DNA of 64,000 bases from Pandoraea pulmonicola (GTDB lineage: Bacteria; Pseudomonadota; Gammaproteobacteria; Burkholderiales; Burkholderiaceae): positions 3,782,001 to 3,846,000 of the forward strand of contig NZ_CP010310.2 in NCBI RefSeq assembly GCF_000815105.2, read 5' to 3'. This document shows positions 24,636 to 34,066 of this stretch, in pieces. The notes under the pieces are model-generated. The model saw only the letters and a list, made by a program, of their open reading frames with translations, did not search any database and had not been told where the DNA came from. The position numbers were made by a program, and so were the translations under genes. The first letter of the stretch is position 1. Each line of letters opens with the position of its first letter.

Positions 24636-24643
24636 GGTATACT
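24636..24643 (+). promoter_or_regulatory. extended -10 promoter candidate for tsaD
   Basis: GGTATACT at 24636-24643 contains TATACT, with TG one base upstream (24635-24636), which is the extended -10 pattern. It lies about 45 bases before the tsaD ATG. No good -35 is seen at standard spacing. Confidence 0.4.
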
Positions 24644-24689
24644 TCCCGGTTGTCCCATTCATTGACGCTGCGCGTATCCCTCCCCCGCC

Positions 24690-25721
24690 ATGCTGGTTCT
24701 AGGCATTGAAAGCTCCTGCGACGAAACCGGACTCGCCCTGTACGACACGGAGGCGGGCCTGCTCTCGCACGCGCTGCATTCGCAGATCGCCATGCACCGC
24801 GAGTACGGCGGCGTCGTGCCCGAACTGGCCTCGCGCGACCACATCCGTCGCGCCCTGCCGCTCGCCGAGGAGGTGCTCGCCCAGGCGGGCAAGCCGCTCA
24901 GCGCCGTCGACGCCATCGCCTACACCCAGGGCCCCGGACTCGCCGGCGCGCTCCTCGTGGGCGCGAGCATTGCGAACGCCCTGGCATTCGCACTCGACCG
25001 CCCGGTCGTCGGCGTGCATCACCTCGAGGGCCACTTGCTCTCCCCGCTACTCGCGCCGGATGCCCCCGACTTCCCCTTCGTCGCCCTCCTGGTTTCCGGC
25101 GGACATACGCAATTGATGGAAGTGCGGGCGTTCGGTCGGTACGCAATGCTCGGCGAAACGCTCGACGACGCCGCCGGCGAGGCCTTCGACAAAACGGCCA
25201 AGCTGTTGGGGCTCGGCTATCCGGGCGGGCCGGCCGTCTCGCGCCTGGCCGACTTCGGTACGCCCGGGCGCTACGACTTGCCGCGCCCGATGAAACACTC
25301 GGGCAATCTCGACTTCAGCTTCAGCGGCTTGAAGACGGCCGTGCTCACGCAGGTGCGCCACCTCGGCGGCAATGTCTGCGAGCAGGAAAAGGCAGACCTC
25401 GCACGCGGGTTCGTCGACGCCATTGTCGACGTGCTCGTCGCCAAATCGATGGCCGCCCTCAAGCAAACCGGCATGAAAACGCTGGTCGTGGCGGGCGGCG
25501 TCGGCGCCAACGCTCAATTGCGCGCCGGGCTGAACGAAGCGGCGCGCCGCCGCGGCTATCGTGTGCACTACCCGGACCTTGCGTTCTGCACCGATAACGG
25601 GGCCATGATTGCGTTCGCGGGCGCCATGCGCCTCAAGCACTGGCCGGACGAAGCCGACAGCGAATACGCGTACACCGTGCGGCCGCGCTGGGATCTTGCC
25701 GATATCGTGCGCGAGGCCTGA
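24690..25721 (+). CDS. tsaD: tRNA N6-adenosine threonylcarbamoyltransferase TsaD
   Basis: A 343-residue Kae1/TsaD protein. With TsaB and TsaE it transfers the threonylcarbamoyl group to A37 of tRNAs that read ANN codons (t6A). The ASKHA-type start [13 protein letters not shown], the metal-binding His111 and His115 (HHLEGH), [11 protein letters not shown] and the C-terminal [12 protein letters not shown] and [10 protein letters not shown] are all intact. Length is typical. It is divergent from the FAD oxidoreductase and ends at a bidirectional terminator shared with folE2. The ATG at 24690 starts at the family's expected N-terminus. Confidence 0.97.
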   Translation: MLVLGIESSCDETGLALYDTEAGLLSHALHSQIAMHREYGGVVPELASRDHIRRALPLAEEVLAQAGKPLSAVDAIAYTQGPGLAGALLVGASIANALAFALDRPVVGVHHLEGHLLSPLLAPDAPDFPFVALLVSGGHTQLMEVRAFGRYAMLGETLDDAAGEAFDKTAKLLGLGYPGGPAVSRLADFGTPGRYDLPRPMKHSGNLDFSFSGLKTAVLTQVRHLGGNVCEQEKADLARGFVDAIVDVLVAKSMAALKQTGMKTLVVAGGVGANAQLRAGLNEAARRRGYRVHYPDLAFCTDNGAMIAFAGAMRLKHWPDEADSEYAYTVRPRWDLADIVREA

Positions 25722-25755
25722 CACCCGCACCGCGATCCTTGGGTCGTCCATTGAT

Positions 25756-25784
25756 AAAAAAACCGCTCCTCGGAGCGGTTTTTT
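25756..25784. terminator. bidirectional terminator between tsaD and folE2
   Basis: CCGCTCC and GGAGCGG form a tight hairpin (25763-25778) flanked by a run of A on the left and T on the right, so it works on both strands for the converging genes. Confidence 0.92.
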
Positions 25785-25805
25785 GATTCTCGTGCACCCG
25801 CACTA

Positions 25806-26615
25806 TCAGGCAGCCAGGCGCTTGTCGCGCTCAATCACGGCGTAGGCGCTGTGGTTGTGAATCGATTCGAAGTTCTCGGCCTGCAGCAAGTACGCCACAA
25901 CACGCGACTCGTGGTTCAGACGCGTGGCGACGTCGCGCACGAGGTCTTCCACGAACTTCGGATTCTCGTAGGCGCGCTCGGTCACGAATTTCTCGTCCGG
26001 ACGCTTGAGCAGCCCCCACAGTTCGCAAGAGGCCTCTTCTTCTGCCATCCGCACAAGTTCTTCGACGGCGATGTCCTCCGAGACTTCCGCATCGATCGTG
26101 ATGTGCGAGCGCTGGTTGTGCGCGCCGTACTGCGAGATCTTCTTCGAGCACGGGCACAGGCTCGTGACCGGCACGAGCACCTTGAGCCACACGCGCGTGA
26201 CACCGTCGCGCACGTCACCGGTAAGCGTCACCTCGTAGTCGAGCAGGCTTTGCACGCCCGAGACCGGCGCCGTCTTGTTGATGAAGTACGGGAACGTCAC
26301 CTCGATGCGGCCAGCCTCGGCTTCGAGCTTCTGGAGCATGTCGCCGAGCATGGCGCGGAACGCGGCCATGTCGAGCGGCGCACGATGCGCTTCGAGCAAC
26401 GCGACGAAGCGCGACATATGCGTGCCCTTCTGGTCGGCAGGCAGATGCACATCGAGATTGAACAGGCCCACGGTGGCCTGCACGTCGCCACCGGCCAGGC
26501 GCACCGACAGCGGATGACGCACACCGCGCACACCAACACGCTGAATCGGGATCTGCCGCGTGTCGACGCTGCTCTGCACGTCCGGCATTACGAAAGCGGG
26601 GTTCATCTGGTTCAT
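25806..26615 (-). CDS. folE2: GTP cyclohydrolase FolE2 (type IB)
   Basis: A 269-residue GTP cyclohydrolase IB, which converts GTP to 7,8-dihydroneopterin triphosphate for folate and queuosine synthesis. The family's metal and active-site residues are visible in [21 protein letters not shown] (Cys and His) and in [14 protein letters not shown]. The start is the ATG of MNQMNPAF at 26615, with AAGGA 8 bases upstream; a longer frame is unsupported. FolE2 is often the zinc-sparing form, but no zinc-regulator site is evident here, and I do not know whether a FolE paralogue exists elsewhere. It is downstream of dxs on the same strand but separated by a terminator. Confidence 0.95.
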   Translation of the reverse strand: MNQMNPAFVMPDVQSSVDTRQIPIQRVGVRGVRHPLSVRLAGGDVQATVGLFNLDVHLPADQKGTHMSRFVALLEAHRAPLDMAAFRAMLGDMLQKLEAEAGRIEVTFPYFINKTAPVSGVQSLLDYEVTLTGDVRDGVTRVWLKVLVPVTSLCPCSKKISQYGAHNQRSHITIDAEVSEDIAVEELVRMAEEEASCELWGLLKRPDEKFVTERAYENPKFVEDLVRDVATRLNHESRVVAYLLQAENFESIHNHSAYAVIERDKRLAA

Positions 26616-26751
26616 CGAATTATCCTTCTTTGCCGGCAAGCCGACTGGGGGAGGCAATGGGCAAACGTATCCGATGCACGGCTCGCGAGGCTCAGGCCAG
26701 TGTCATCGGGAACATGCCGGAGAACCCCGGCACGGAATGAAAATGACGCAC

Positions 26752-26790
26752 TTCAAAATGAAAACGATCCGGCGTGCGAGCCGGATCGTT
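26752..26790 (-). terminator. terminator after dxs
   Basis: AACGATCCGGC and GCCGGATCGTT (26763-26773, 26780-26790) form a perfect 11-bp stem with a 6-base loop. On the minus strand it is followed by TTTTCATTTTG. Confidence 0.88.
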
Positions 26791-26814
26791 CGAATGTCGA
26801 GGACTGCCGGACGC

Positions 26815-28728
26815 TCAGGCGACGAGTTTCGTGGCCTTCTGCGCGCCCTCGCCCTGCGCCACCGGCTGCAGGTCGAAGCGTGTGCAGATCGACTTCGCAA
26901 TGCCCGCCGCATCAAGGCCGACCGACGCCAGCAACAATGCCGGGTCGCCGTGATCGATGAAGCAATCGGGCAGGCCCAATTGTAGTACGGGGCGAGTAAC
27001 CCCACCGGCGAGCAGGGATTCCGCAACGGCGGAGCCTGCGCCGCCCATAATGCAGCCCTCTTCGACCGTCACGAGGTAGTCGTGCGTTTGCGCCAGACGC
27101 GCGATCAATTCGTCGTCGATCGGCTTGACGAAGCGCATGTCCGCCACGGTGGCGTCCAGCTGTTCCGCGGCGGCGAGCGCCGGGGCCACCATGCTGCCGA
27201 ACGCCAGAATCGCCACCCGACGCCCGGCTTCGGCACGACCTTCGCGACGCACGACGCCCTTGCCGATCGGCAGCGCAGTCATCGTCTGCTCGATGGCCGC
27301 GCCGGTACCGGCGCCACGCGGATAGCGCACGGCCGACGGTCCGTCGATCTGCACGCCCGTGTAAAGCATCTGGCGACATTCGTTTTCATCCGACGGCGCC
27401 ATCACGACCATGTTCGGGATGCAACGCAGATAAGCCACGTCGTACGCGCCCGCGTGCGTGGCACCGTCGGCGCCGACGAGCCCCGAGCGATCGAGCGCGA
27501 AGAGGACAGGCAGGTTCTGCAGCGCCACGTCGTGAATCAGTTGATCGTAGCCGCGCTGCAGGAACGTCGAATAGATCGCCACGACCGGCTTGAGCCCTTC
27601 GGTCGCCATGCCGCCGGCGAACGTCACGGCGTGCTGCTCGGCGATGCCGACGTCGTAGTAACGCTCGGGGAAACGCTTTTCGAACTCGACCATGCCAGAG
27701 CCTTCGCGCATCGCCGGCGTGATGCCGACCACACGCTCGTCGGCCGCCGCCATGTCGCATAGCCAGTCACCGAACACTTGCGTGTACGTCTTCTTGCTGC
27801 TCGTGCTCGGCTTGATGCCTTCGGCCGGATTGAACTTGCCCGGACCGTGGTACAGCACCGGATCGGCTTCCGCCAGCTTGTAGCCGTAACCCTTGCGCGT
27901 GACCACGTGCAGGAATTGCGGCCCCTTCAGATTCTTGATGTTCTCGAGCGTCGGAATCAGCGAATCAAGGTCGTGACCGTCGATCGGGCCGATGTAGTTG
28001 AAGCCGAACTCCTCGAACATCGTGGCCGGCACGACCATGCCCTTGGCGTGTTCCTCGAATTTGCGCGCCAGCTCCAGCATCGGCGGCGCCACGCTCAGCA
28101 CCTTCTCCACGCCCTTCTTCGCCGCCGCGTAGAAACGCCCGGACATCAGGCGCGCCAGATAGCGGTTGAGCGCGCCGACCGGCGGCGAGATCGACATGTC
28201 GTTGTCGTTCAGGATGACGAGCAGCGGCACGTCTTCATGGACGCCGGCGTTGTTCATCGCTTCGAAGGCCATGCCGGCGGTCATTGCACCATCGCCGATC
28301 ACGGCGATGCCGAAGCGGTTCTCGCCCTTCGTCCGTGCGCCGAGCGCCATGCCGAGCGCCGCGGAAATCGACGTGCTCGAGTGCGCCGTGCCGAACGTGT
28401 CGTACGGCGATTCATCGCGCTTCGGGAAGCCCGAGATGCCGCCGAGTTGACGCAGCGTGGCCATCGCCTCGCGGCGGCCGGTCAGGATCTTGTGCGGATA
28501 GCTTTGATGCCCCACATCCCAGACGATGCGATCTTCCGGCGTGTTGAACACGTAATGCAACGCGATCGTCAACTCGACCGTGCCGAGATTGGACGACAGG
28601 TGCCCGCCAGTGCGCGATACGCTCTCGAGCACGAAAGCGCGCAGCTCTTCGGCCAACGGCGCAAGTTGGCGACGCTCCAGACGCCGCAACGCAGCCGGGT
28701 CATCGATGGTATTTAACAGTTCGTACAT
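26815..28728 (-). CDS. dxs: 1-deoxy-D-xylulose-5-phosphate synthase Dxs
   Basis: A 637-residue thiamine-diphosphate enzyme that condenses pyruvate and glyceraldehyde 3-phosphate, the first step of the MEP isoprenoid pathway. The N-terminal transketolase-like domain has [29 protein letters not shown] and the ThDP motif [11 protein letters not shown]. The pyrimidine-binding domain has [16 protein letters not shown], and the C-terminal domain follows. Length is standard. The gene follows ispA by 179 bases on the same strand, so xseB-ispA-dxs form a likely operon coupling precursor supply to farnesyl-diphosphate synthesis. Confidence 0.97.
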   Translation of the reverse strand: MYELLNTIDDPAALRRLERRQLAPLAEELRAFVLESVSRTGGHLSSNLGTVELTIALHYVFNTPEDRIVWDVGHQSYPHKILTGRREAMATLRQLGGISGFPKRDESPYDTFGTAHSSTSISAALGMALGARTKGENRFGIAVIGDGAMTAGMAFEAMNNAGVHEDVPLLVILNDNDMSISPPVGALNRYLARLMSGRFYAAAKKGVEKVLSVAPPMLELARKFEEHAKGMVVPATMFEEFGFNYIGPIDGHDLDSLIPTLENIKNLKGPQFLHVVTRKGYGYKLAEADPVLYHGPGKFNPAEGIKPSTSSKKTYTQVFGDWLCDMAAADERVVGITPAMREGSGMVEFEKRFPERYYDVGIAEQHAVTFAGGMATEGLKPVVAIYSTFLQRGYDQLIHDVALQNLPVLFALDRSGLVGADGATHAGAYDVAYLRCIPNMVVMAPSDENECRQMLYTGVQIDGPSAVRYPRGAGTGAAIEQTMTALPIGKGVVRREGRAEAGRRVAILAFGSMVAPALAAAEQLDATVADMRFVKPIDDELIARLAQTHDYLVTVEEGCIMGGAGSAVAESLLAGGVTRPVLQLGLPDCFIDHGDPALLLASVGLDAAGIAKSICTRFDLQPVAQGEGAQKATKLVA

Positions 28729-28907
28729 CGTCGTTCCATATATAGGCGTTTTATCGGGCAGCGCCCCCTGTGCACTGTCCCGATCTCCTGCCGGCGTTCT
28801 GTGGGGAGATGCGCCGACCCTCCTTGCCCCTTGCTTGTGTCTACTGCAACCGCCCCGGGGATCTCGCGATCCCTGACTACCCGGGGGCCGTCCTGAAACC
28901 CGTCCGC

Positions 28908-29804
28908 TCAGTTGATGCGATCGACCACGTAATCGGCCAACGCACGCAGACGGTCCGCGTTGCCCAGCGACCCGCTCGCCTTGTGCGCATCGGCCCGTAG
29001 CTTTTCGGCGTAGGCGCGCGCGCCCTCCAGGCCCATGAGCGATACGTACGTCGGCTTGTCGTTGGCGGCGTCCTTGCCCGCCGTCTTGCCCAGCGTGGCG
29101 GAATCGGCGGTCGCGTCGAGAATGTCGTCCACCACCTGGAAGGCCAGTCCGACGGCGGCCGCATAGGCGTCGAGCGCCACGGTCTCGTCGTCCGACAGCG
29201 CACGACCGCAGATTGCCCCCATACGCAACGATGCGCGCAGCAGCGCACCCGTCTTCAGGCGGTGCATGTTCTCCAGTTGCGTCTGGGTAAGCTTGATGCC
29301 GACGCTCTCCAGATCGATCGCCTGGCCGCCGGCCATGCCGAGCGCGCCCGAGGCCAGCGCCAGTTCGCGCACCAGCGCGAGCGACTGGGCAGCACTCAGA
29401 TCGCCCGTGGCTTCGCCCAGCAGCACGAACGCCTGCGTCTGCAGCGCGTCGCCGGCCAACAGGCCGGTCGCTTCGTCATATTGCACATGCACCGTGGGCT
29501 TGCCTCGGCGCAACTCGTCGTCATCCATGCACGGCAGGTCGTCGTGCACCAGCGAATAGGCGTGAATCATCTCCACGGCGCACGCGGCGCGATCGAGCGC
29601 CGACTCGCTGGCCTGCGTCACTTCGCCCGCGGCGAAGCACAGCAGCGGACGCACGCGCTTGCCGCCGCCGAGCACGGCATATCGCATCGATTCATTGAGT
29701 CGCGCCGAGCCGCCATCGACCGCCTTGGGCAGCGCGGCGTCGAGCGCCTGCTCCACACGGGCCTGTACTGCCTGCATCCAGGCCTTGATATTCTGATCCG
29801 CCAT
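28908..29804 (-). CDS. ispA: farnesyl diphosphate (polyprenyl) synthase IspA
   Basis: A 298-residue short-chain prenyltransferase that adds isopentenyl diphosphate to dimethylallyl and geranyl diphosphate. Both aspartate-rich motifs are present: DDLPCMDDD (first, about residues 93-101) and DDILD (second, about 230-234). [11 protein letters not shown] near the N-terminus binds the homoallylic substrate. The two-residue insertion inside the first motif is typical of bacterial FPP synthases. It lies between xseB and dxs on the same strand, an arrangement common in proteobacteria. Confidence 0.95.
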   Translation of the reverse strand: MADQNIKAWMQAVQARVEQALDAALPKAVDGGSARLNESMRYAVLGGGKRVRPLLCFAAGEVTQASESALDRAACAVEMIHAYSLVHDDLPCMDDDELRRGKPTVHVQYDEATGLLAGDALQTQAFVLLGEATGDLSAAQSLALVRELALASGALGMAGGQAIDLESVGIKLTQTQLENMHRLKTGALLRASLRMGAICGRALSDDETVALDAYAAAVGLAFQVVDDILDATADSATLGKTAGKDAANDKPTYVSLMGLEGARAYAEKLRADAHKASGSLGNADRLRALADYVVDRIN

Positions 29805-29882
29805 CGTCTTCGTCCTGCACGTACCCTTCAGGCCGTGCGTGTCATTGAGTCGCCCCGGGAGTCTTCCCGGGCCACCGGGTCG

Positions 29883-30149
29883 TTACTCGTCGCGTGTCGC
29901 TTCGAGCGGCTTGAGCGTCTCGCCTTCAAGCACCTTCACTTGCTGCTCCACCTTCTCGAGCAGGCCCTGGCAGTACTTCACCAGAACGGCGCCGCGGCGA
30001 TATGCGCCGAGCGATTCCTCCAGCCCCAGCTCACCGCCCTCCATGCGCCCCACCAGGCGTTCGAGCTCGGCGAGCGCGGCCTCGTAGGTCTCGGGCAGGT
30101 CTTGCGGTACGTCAGGTACCGCGTCTTGCGACTTTGCAGTCTTGGCCAT
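29883..30149 (-). CDS. xseB: exodeoxyribonuclease VII small subunit XseB
   Basis: An 88-residue, mostly helical protein with the XseB core ETYEAALAELERLVGRME followed by LGLEESLGAYRRGAVLVKYC. Several copies bind one XseA to form exonuclease VII, which degrades single-stranded DNA from both ends. The C-terminal half is coiled-coil-like. It is the first gene of the xseB-ispA-dxs operon and is divergent from the Rieske oxygenase gene across a 228-base promoter region. Confidence 0.92.
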   Translation of the reverse strand: MAKTAKSQDAVPDVPQDLPETYEAALAELERLVGRMEGGELGLEESLGAYRRGAVLVKYCQGLLEKVEQQVKVLEGETLKPLEATRDE

Positions 30150-30301
30150 AAACGCAAAATTCGGGTCGAATGTTCCATTTTACGGCAAAAGCTCGATAGC
30201 TCGCAGAGCGTAAATTGCCTCAAAACGGCGTGCGATGACAATTTTCGGACAATATTTAACGCAAATCATAGACTTAGCAGCCCCGTGCTTCGCATACCGG
30301 G

Positions 30302-30307
30302 TATAAT
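30302..30307 (+). promoter_or_regulatory. -10 element candidate for the Rieske oxygenase gene
   Basis: A consensus TATAAT at 30302-30307, about 70 bases before the ATG, in the shared intergenic region with xseB. No clear -35 hexamer is seen at 16-18 bases. Confidence 0.4.
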
Positions 30308-30377
30308 CGTCGGTTCCCCTAAATCGATTTTTCGATGGTTGGGTAGTTCACTGCTTTCAAGCTCGACGGGAGTGGGA

Positions 30378-31493
30378 ATGTCCAATCTAAGCAGCGCTTT
30401 GCAATTGAAACCGGCTTCGAGCCAATTGCCGGTCTACACGTATTTCGACGAGGCACTCCTTGCCCGTGAACGTGAAGTCCTCTTCAAACACGGCCCCCGC
30501 TACGTGGGCCATGAACTGATGGTCCCGGAAGCAGGCGACTACTTCGCCCTGCCGGCCGAGCAAGAAGGTCGCATGCTGGTTCGCAACGGTGCGGGCGAGC
30601 ATGGTGGCGTCGAACTGCTCTCGAACGTCTGCCGCCATCGTCAGGCGGTCATGCTCAATGGTCGCGGCAACGCACGCAATATCGTCTGTCCGCTTCATCG
30701 CTGGACCTACGATACGAAGGGCGAATTGCTCGGTGCACCGCACTTCCCCGAGAAACCCTGCCTGAACCTCGGCAAATTCCCGCTGCAACGCTGGAACGGC
30801 CTGTTGTTCGAGGCGGAAGGCCGCAATGTGCAGGCCGATCTCGCACGACTTGGCGTCGAACACCATCTCGACTTCTCGAACTTCATGTTCGATCACGTCG
30901 AAGTGCACGAATGTAACTACAACTGGAAGACGTTCATCGAGGTCTATCTCGAGGACTACCACGTTGTGCCGTTCCACCCCGGTCTGGGCAGCTTCGTTTC
31001 GTGCGAAGACCTGCGCTGGGAGTTCGGTGACTGGTACAGCGTGCAGACGGTGGGCGTGCATGACGGTCTCGCCAAACCGGGAAGTCCGATCTATCGCAAG
31101 TGGCACGACGTGCTGCTGCGCTATCGCGAAGGCGTGCCGCCGGACTTCGGCGCCATCTGGATGGTGTACTACCCGCATCTGATGATCGAGTGGTATCCGC
31201 ACGTCCTCGTGGTGTCCTGGCTGATTCCGCGCGGACCGCAGAAGACGACGAACATCGTCGAATTCTATTACCCCGAGGAAATCGCACTCTTCGAGCGCGA
31301 GTTCATCGAAGCGGAACGTGCCGCCTACATGGAAACGGCTCGCGAGGACGACGAGATCGCCGAGCGCATGGACGCCGGGCGTCGCGCATTGTTCGAGCGC
31401 GGCGTGTCCGAAGTCGGCCCGTACCAGAGCCCGATGGAAGATGGCATGCAGCACTTCCATGAGTTTCTGCGCCGTCAGATGGGAGATTTCTGA
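30378..31493 (+). CDS. Rieske non-heme iron oxygenase, alpha-subunit type
   Basis: A 371-residue protein with an N-terminal Rieske domain (ligands Cys85, His87, Cys104, His107 in CRHR and CPLH) and a C-terminal SRPBCC-like catalytic domain. The mononuclear iron site is visible as Asp193, His195 and His200 (EDYHVVPFH). It belongs to the ring-hydroxylating oxygenase alpha-subunit family, but no beta subunit, ferredoxin or reductase gene is nearby, so it must borrow electron carriers. The substrate cannot be predicted; betaine-type, aromatic or lipid-like compounds are all possible. The start is the ATG at 30378 with GGGAG 5 bases upstream. It is divergent from the isoprenoid operon and followed by a terminator. 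Confidence 0.85.
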   Translation: MSNLSSALQLKPASSQLPVYTYFDEALLAREREVLFKHGPRYVGHELMVPEAGDYFALPAEQEGRMLVRNGAGEHGGVELLSNVCRHRQAVMLNGRGNARNIVCPLHRWTYDTKGELLGAPHFPEKPCLNLGKFPLQRWNGLLFEAEGRNVQADLARLGVEHHLDFSNFMFDHVEVHECNYNWKTFIEVYLEDYHVVPFHPGLGSFVSCEDLRWEFGDWYSVQTVGVHDGLAKPGSPIYRKWHDVLLRYREGVPPDFGAIWMVYYPHLMIEWYPHVLVVSWLIPRGPQKTTNIVEFYYPEEIALFEREFIEAERAAYMETAREDDEIAERMDAGRRALFERGVSEVGPYQSPMEDGMQHFHEFLRRQMGDF

Positions 31494-31852
31494 TCCCCTT
31501 TCCCTGGGGCGGCAGAAAGTGGCGGAAGACGGCAAGGTAACGACGAACGAAGAGATCGTCTCACCGGATGAGAAATGCCGCGCACTCGCTTGGGACGACG
31601 CAGTGGATGCCACTGTGGCGCGGGCGAGACTGAATTAAATATTTGCCGAAAAATTCGCGAAACGGCGGGCCATGCGCCCGCCGTTTTCGTTAGAATCGTC
31701 GCCATGCTTTGCATATGACCCTGCGGCAGCGATTCATGCTGCGAGCAGCGTCGGCATCCGGCATAAGTCGCTCCTCGTCGCGGCTTCGCCGCTCGTTTGT
31801 TGCCCATCGTGGCCCTTCGTAGCCTCTTTGCCGTCCAACGGCCCCATTCGCC
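31494..31852. other. intergenic region with a terminator after the Rieske gene
   Basis: A 359-base interval. It contains one strong terminator (31662-31688: ACGGCGGGC / GCCCGCCGT, 9 bp, then TTTT). Otherwise I see no gene or clear promoter. Confidence 0.55.
31662..31688 (+). terminator. Rho-independent terminator after the Rieske oxygenase gene
   Basis: ACGGCGGGC at 31662-31670 pairs with GCCCGCCGT at 31676-31684 around a 5-base loop, followed by TTTTCGTT. Confidence 0.8.
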
Positions 31853-32707
31853 ATGCAATCGCTCTGGATGTTGGTCTCCGCCTTCATGTTCACGTTGATG
31901 GGGCTCTTCATCAAACTGGCGGCAAACGAGTACAACACCGGCGAAATCGTTCTCTACCGCAGCCTGATCGGCGTGATCGTATTGCTGATCATTTCGCGCG
32001 CGCGTGGGCAGACGATCCGCACCCGGCACCTCGGATCTCATGTCAAACGCAGTACCGCGGGCGTCATCTCGCTCGGCCTCTGGTTCTATTCGCTCACGCA
32101 ATTGCCGCTATCGACGGCGATGACGCTCAACTACATGTCGCCGATCTGGATCTCGCTGATCGTGATGGCGACCGCCGCGATGCGCGGCAGCCTGCGCACC
32201 GACTTCCGGCTCGTTGCCGCCATCTTCGCGGGCTTTGTCGGCGTGGCCCTTCTGCTGCAGCCGACCCTCGACAGTCAGGCGTGGGGCGGGGGCATTGCCG
32301 GTGTCGTCTCCGGGGTGTTTTCGGCGATCGCGTACATGCAAGTGAAGGAATTGGGCGCGGCCGGCGAGCCCGACTGGCGCATCGTCTTCTATTTCTCGCT
32401 GGGCGGGGTACTGTTGGGCCTGGGCTGGGTCGCGATCGAAGACCTGCACCCGCTCACGTGGCGCGGCGCCGGCCTGATGCTCGGTGTCGGCATTGCCGCC
32501 CTCATCGCCCAAACGGCGCTCACGCGGGCCTTCAGCCTCGGCAACACGCTCGTGACTGCGAATCTGCAATATTCCGGCGTAATCTTCGCTACACTGATCA
32601 GCATGCTCGTCTGGAACGATTGGCCCGCACTTGCCGGCTGGATCGGCATGCTGCTCATCGTGCTGAGCGGCATGACGGCACTGCGCCGCCCGTCGGCCAC
32701 CACCTGA
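31853..32707 (+). CDS. EamA-family (DMT) membrane transporter
   Basis: A 284-residue inner-membrane protein with about ten hydrophobic helices in two EamA repeats (about residues 3-135 and 145-278). Characteristic segments are MLVSAFMFTLMGLFIKLAA, LYRSLIGVIVLL, LNYMSPIWISLI and the second-repeat SGVFSAIAYMQVKELG. Members of this drug/metabolite transporter group export amino acids, metabolites or drugs, and the sequence does not say which. It lies 174 bases before sseA on the same strand but has no visible functional link to it. Confidence 0.88.
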   Translation: MQSLWMLVSAFMFTLMGLFIKLAANEYNTGEIVLYRSLIGVIVLLIISRARGQTIRTRHLGSHVKRSTAGVISLGLWFYSLTQLPLSTAMTLNYMSPIWISLIVMATAAMRGSLRTDFRLVAAIFAGFVGVALLLQPTLDSQAWGGGIAGVVSGVFSAIAYMQVKELGAAGEPDWRIVFYFSLGGVLLGLGWVAIEDLHPLTWRGAGLMLGVGIAALIAQTALTRAFSLGNTLVTANLQYSGVIFATLISMLVWNDWPALAGWIGMLLIVLSGMTALRRPSATT

Positions 32708-32881
32708 TCGGGACGTACGGGTGCGACGGCCTCCGCCGCAACCGCAATCGCCCTTCCGGTGCCGACGGCGACACACGGCACATTGCGCCAATGCGGTGTC
32801 GCAGCGTCAGCCCATCCTCCTGACTAGCCGCTCGGTCAGTTCCCGCTGAACGATTCCCTCACGCCCGTCTGCGGAGACGTC

Positions 32882-33766
32882 ATGGTTCACACGCACTTCA
32901 CCACGCTCATCAGCCCGCAAAATCTCGACGCGCTGATGCAAACCGCCGCCGGTGGCGGCGCCCCGGTGATCATCTTCGATTGCCGTTTCGATCTCGCCGA
33001 TCCCAAGGCCGGGGAGGCGGCCTATGTCGACGGTCACATCTTCGGCGCGTTCTACGCGCACCTCGACCACGATCTGTCCGGCACCACCACGGGCAAGAAC
33101 GGCCGCCACCCCCTGCCCGATCGCGATGCGCTCGTACGCCAGCTTGCGGCGTGCGGTTTGTCGAAGGGGCAGCAGGTCGTTGCCTACGACGCCCAGGGCG
33201 GCATGTACGCCGCGCGCCTGTGGTGGTTGCTACGCTGGCTGGGTCACGAGTCGGTCGCCGTGCTCGACGGTGGGCTGCAGGCTTGGCTGGCCGCAGGCTT
33301 CAAGCTCGACACCGCGCCGCCCGAAGCCCCACCCGAGGGCGACTTCGTCCCGGGTGAGCCGCTGGCCACCACGGCCGACGCCGCGGCCATCGAACGGAAC
33401 CTCAGTTCGCACGAACGGTTGGTCGTCGATGCGCGCGCCCCCGACCGCTATCGCGGCGAGAACGAGACGCTCGATCCGATCGGCGGCCACATTCCCGGCG
33501 CCGCGAATCGCTTCTTCAAGGACAACCTCGGTCCGGATGGACGCTTCAAGCCCGCCGCGACTCTACGTGAAGAATTCATGCAGGTCCTCGGCAAGGACCG
33601 GCAGTCCGAGCGGGTGATTTCGCAATGCGGATCGGGGGTGACGGCGTGCCACAATCTACTCGCCATGGAAATCGCCGGGCTGCACGGCGCCAGCCTCTAC
33701 CCGGGATCGTGGAGCGAATGGTGCGCCGACAAGCGCCGCCCGGTGGCAACCGGCGCCCAACCGTAA
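32882..33766 (+). CDS. sseA: 3-mercaptopyruvate sulfurtransferase (two-domain rhodanese)
   Basis: A 294-residue tandem rhodanese. The C-terminal domain carries the active-site loop SQCGSGVTAC with the persulfide-forming cysteine near residue 249. The CGSGVT form is that of 3-mercaptopyruvate sulfurtransferases; thiosulfate-specific rhodaneses have CRKGVT. The N-terminal domain is catalytically inactive but keeps YDAQGGMYAARLWWLLRW and VLDGGLQAWLAAG. It transfers sulfur from 3-mercaptopyruvate to thiols or cyanide, probably in the cytosol because no signal peptide is seen. GGAG lies 6 bases before the ATG. A bidirectional terminator follows. Confidence 0.9.
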   Translation: MVHTHFTTLISPQNLDALMQTAAGGGAPVIIFDCRFDLADPKAGEAAYVDGHIFGAFYAHLDHDLSGTTTGKNGRHPLPDRDALVRQLAACGLSKGQQVVAYDAQGGMYAARLWWLLRWLGHESVAVLDGGLQAWLAAGFKLDTAPPEAPPEGDFVPGEPLATTADAAAIERNLSSHERLVVDARAPDRYRGENETLDPIGGHIPGAANRFFKDNLGPDGRFKPAATLREEFMQVLGKDRQSERVISQCGSGVTACHNLLAMEIAGLHGASLYPGSWSEWCADKRRPVATGAQP

Positions 33767-34066
33767 TTCGCTGCCTGATTCGCGCTGCCGTGTACTCGTA
33801 GCGGCAAAAGGGCACCTATCGGGACCAATGCCGTTCAGTTAAGGCGAAAATGCCGCTTCGACGCAAATCGAAGCGGCATTTTTTACGGTGTTTCGTGGCC
33901 CTTCGTCGATCGGACCAGCAACAAACACGATTCACTGAACGGCATTGCCCCCTCGGGACACCCTTTTCCATTCCGTGGACACTACGCCGAAGCGCAGTTT
34001 CGCCTTTACCCGGCACGTGGCGCCGAATGGAGCAGGGTAACGCCCTGCCCGTCCACCGTCTGGCGC
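33767..34066. other. intergenic region with terminator inside a larger inverted repeat
   Basis: A 300-base interval between converging genes. CAATGCCGTTCAGT (33826-33839) has a perfect inverted copy at 33934-33947, and AAGGCGAAA (33841-33849) has one at 33998-34006. Between the first pair lies a standard terminator. No gene is seen. Confidence 0.6.
33847..33884. terminator. bidirectional terminator between sseA and the ZIP gene
   Basis: TGCCGCTTCGA (33851-33861) and TCGAAGCGGCA (33868-33878) form an 11-bp stem with a 6-base loop, flanked by A on the left and TTTTTT on the right. Confidence 0.92.

Noticed and set aside
29262..31493. 743-aa form of the Rieske protein
   Set aside because: The first half is antisense to ispA and xseB. 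The real start at 30378 has a good Shine-Dalgarno sequence and the right domain length.
33826..33947. miniature transposable element
   Set aside because: Inverted ends are only 14 bp and no target duplication flanks them. Kept as a structural observation, not called a mobile element.
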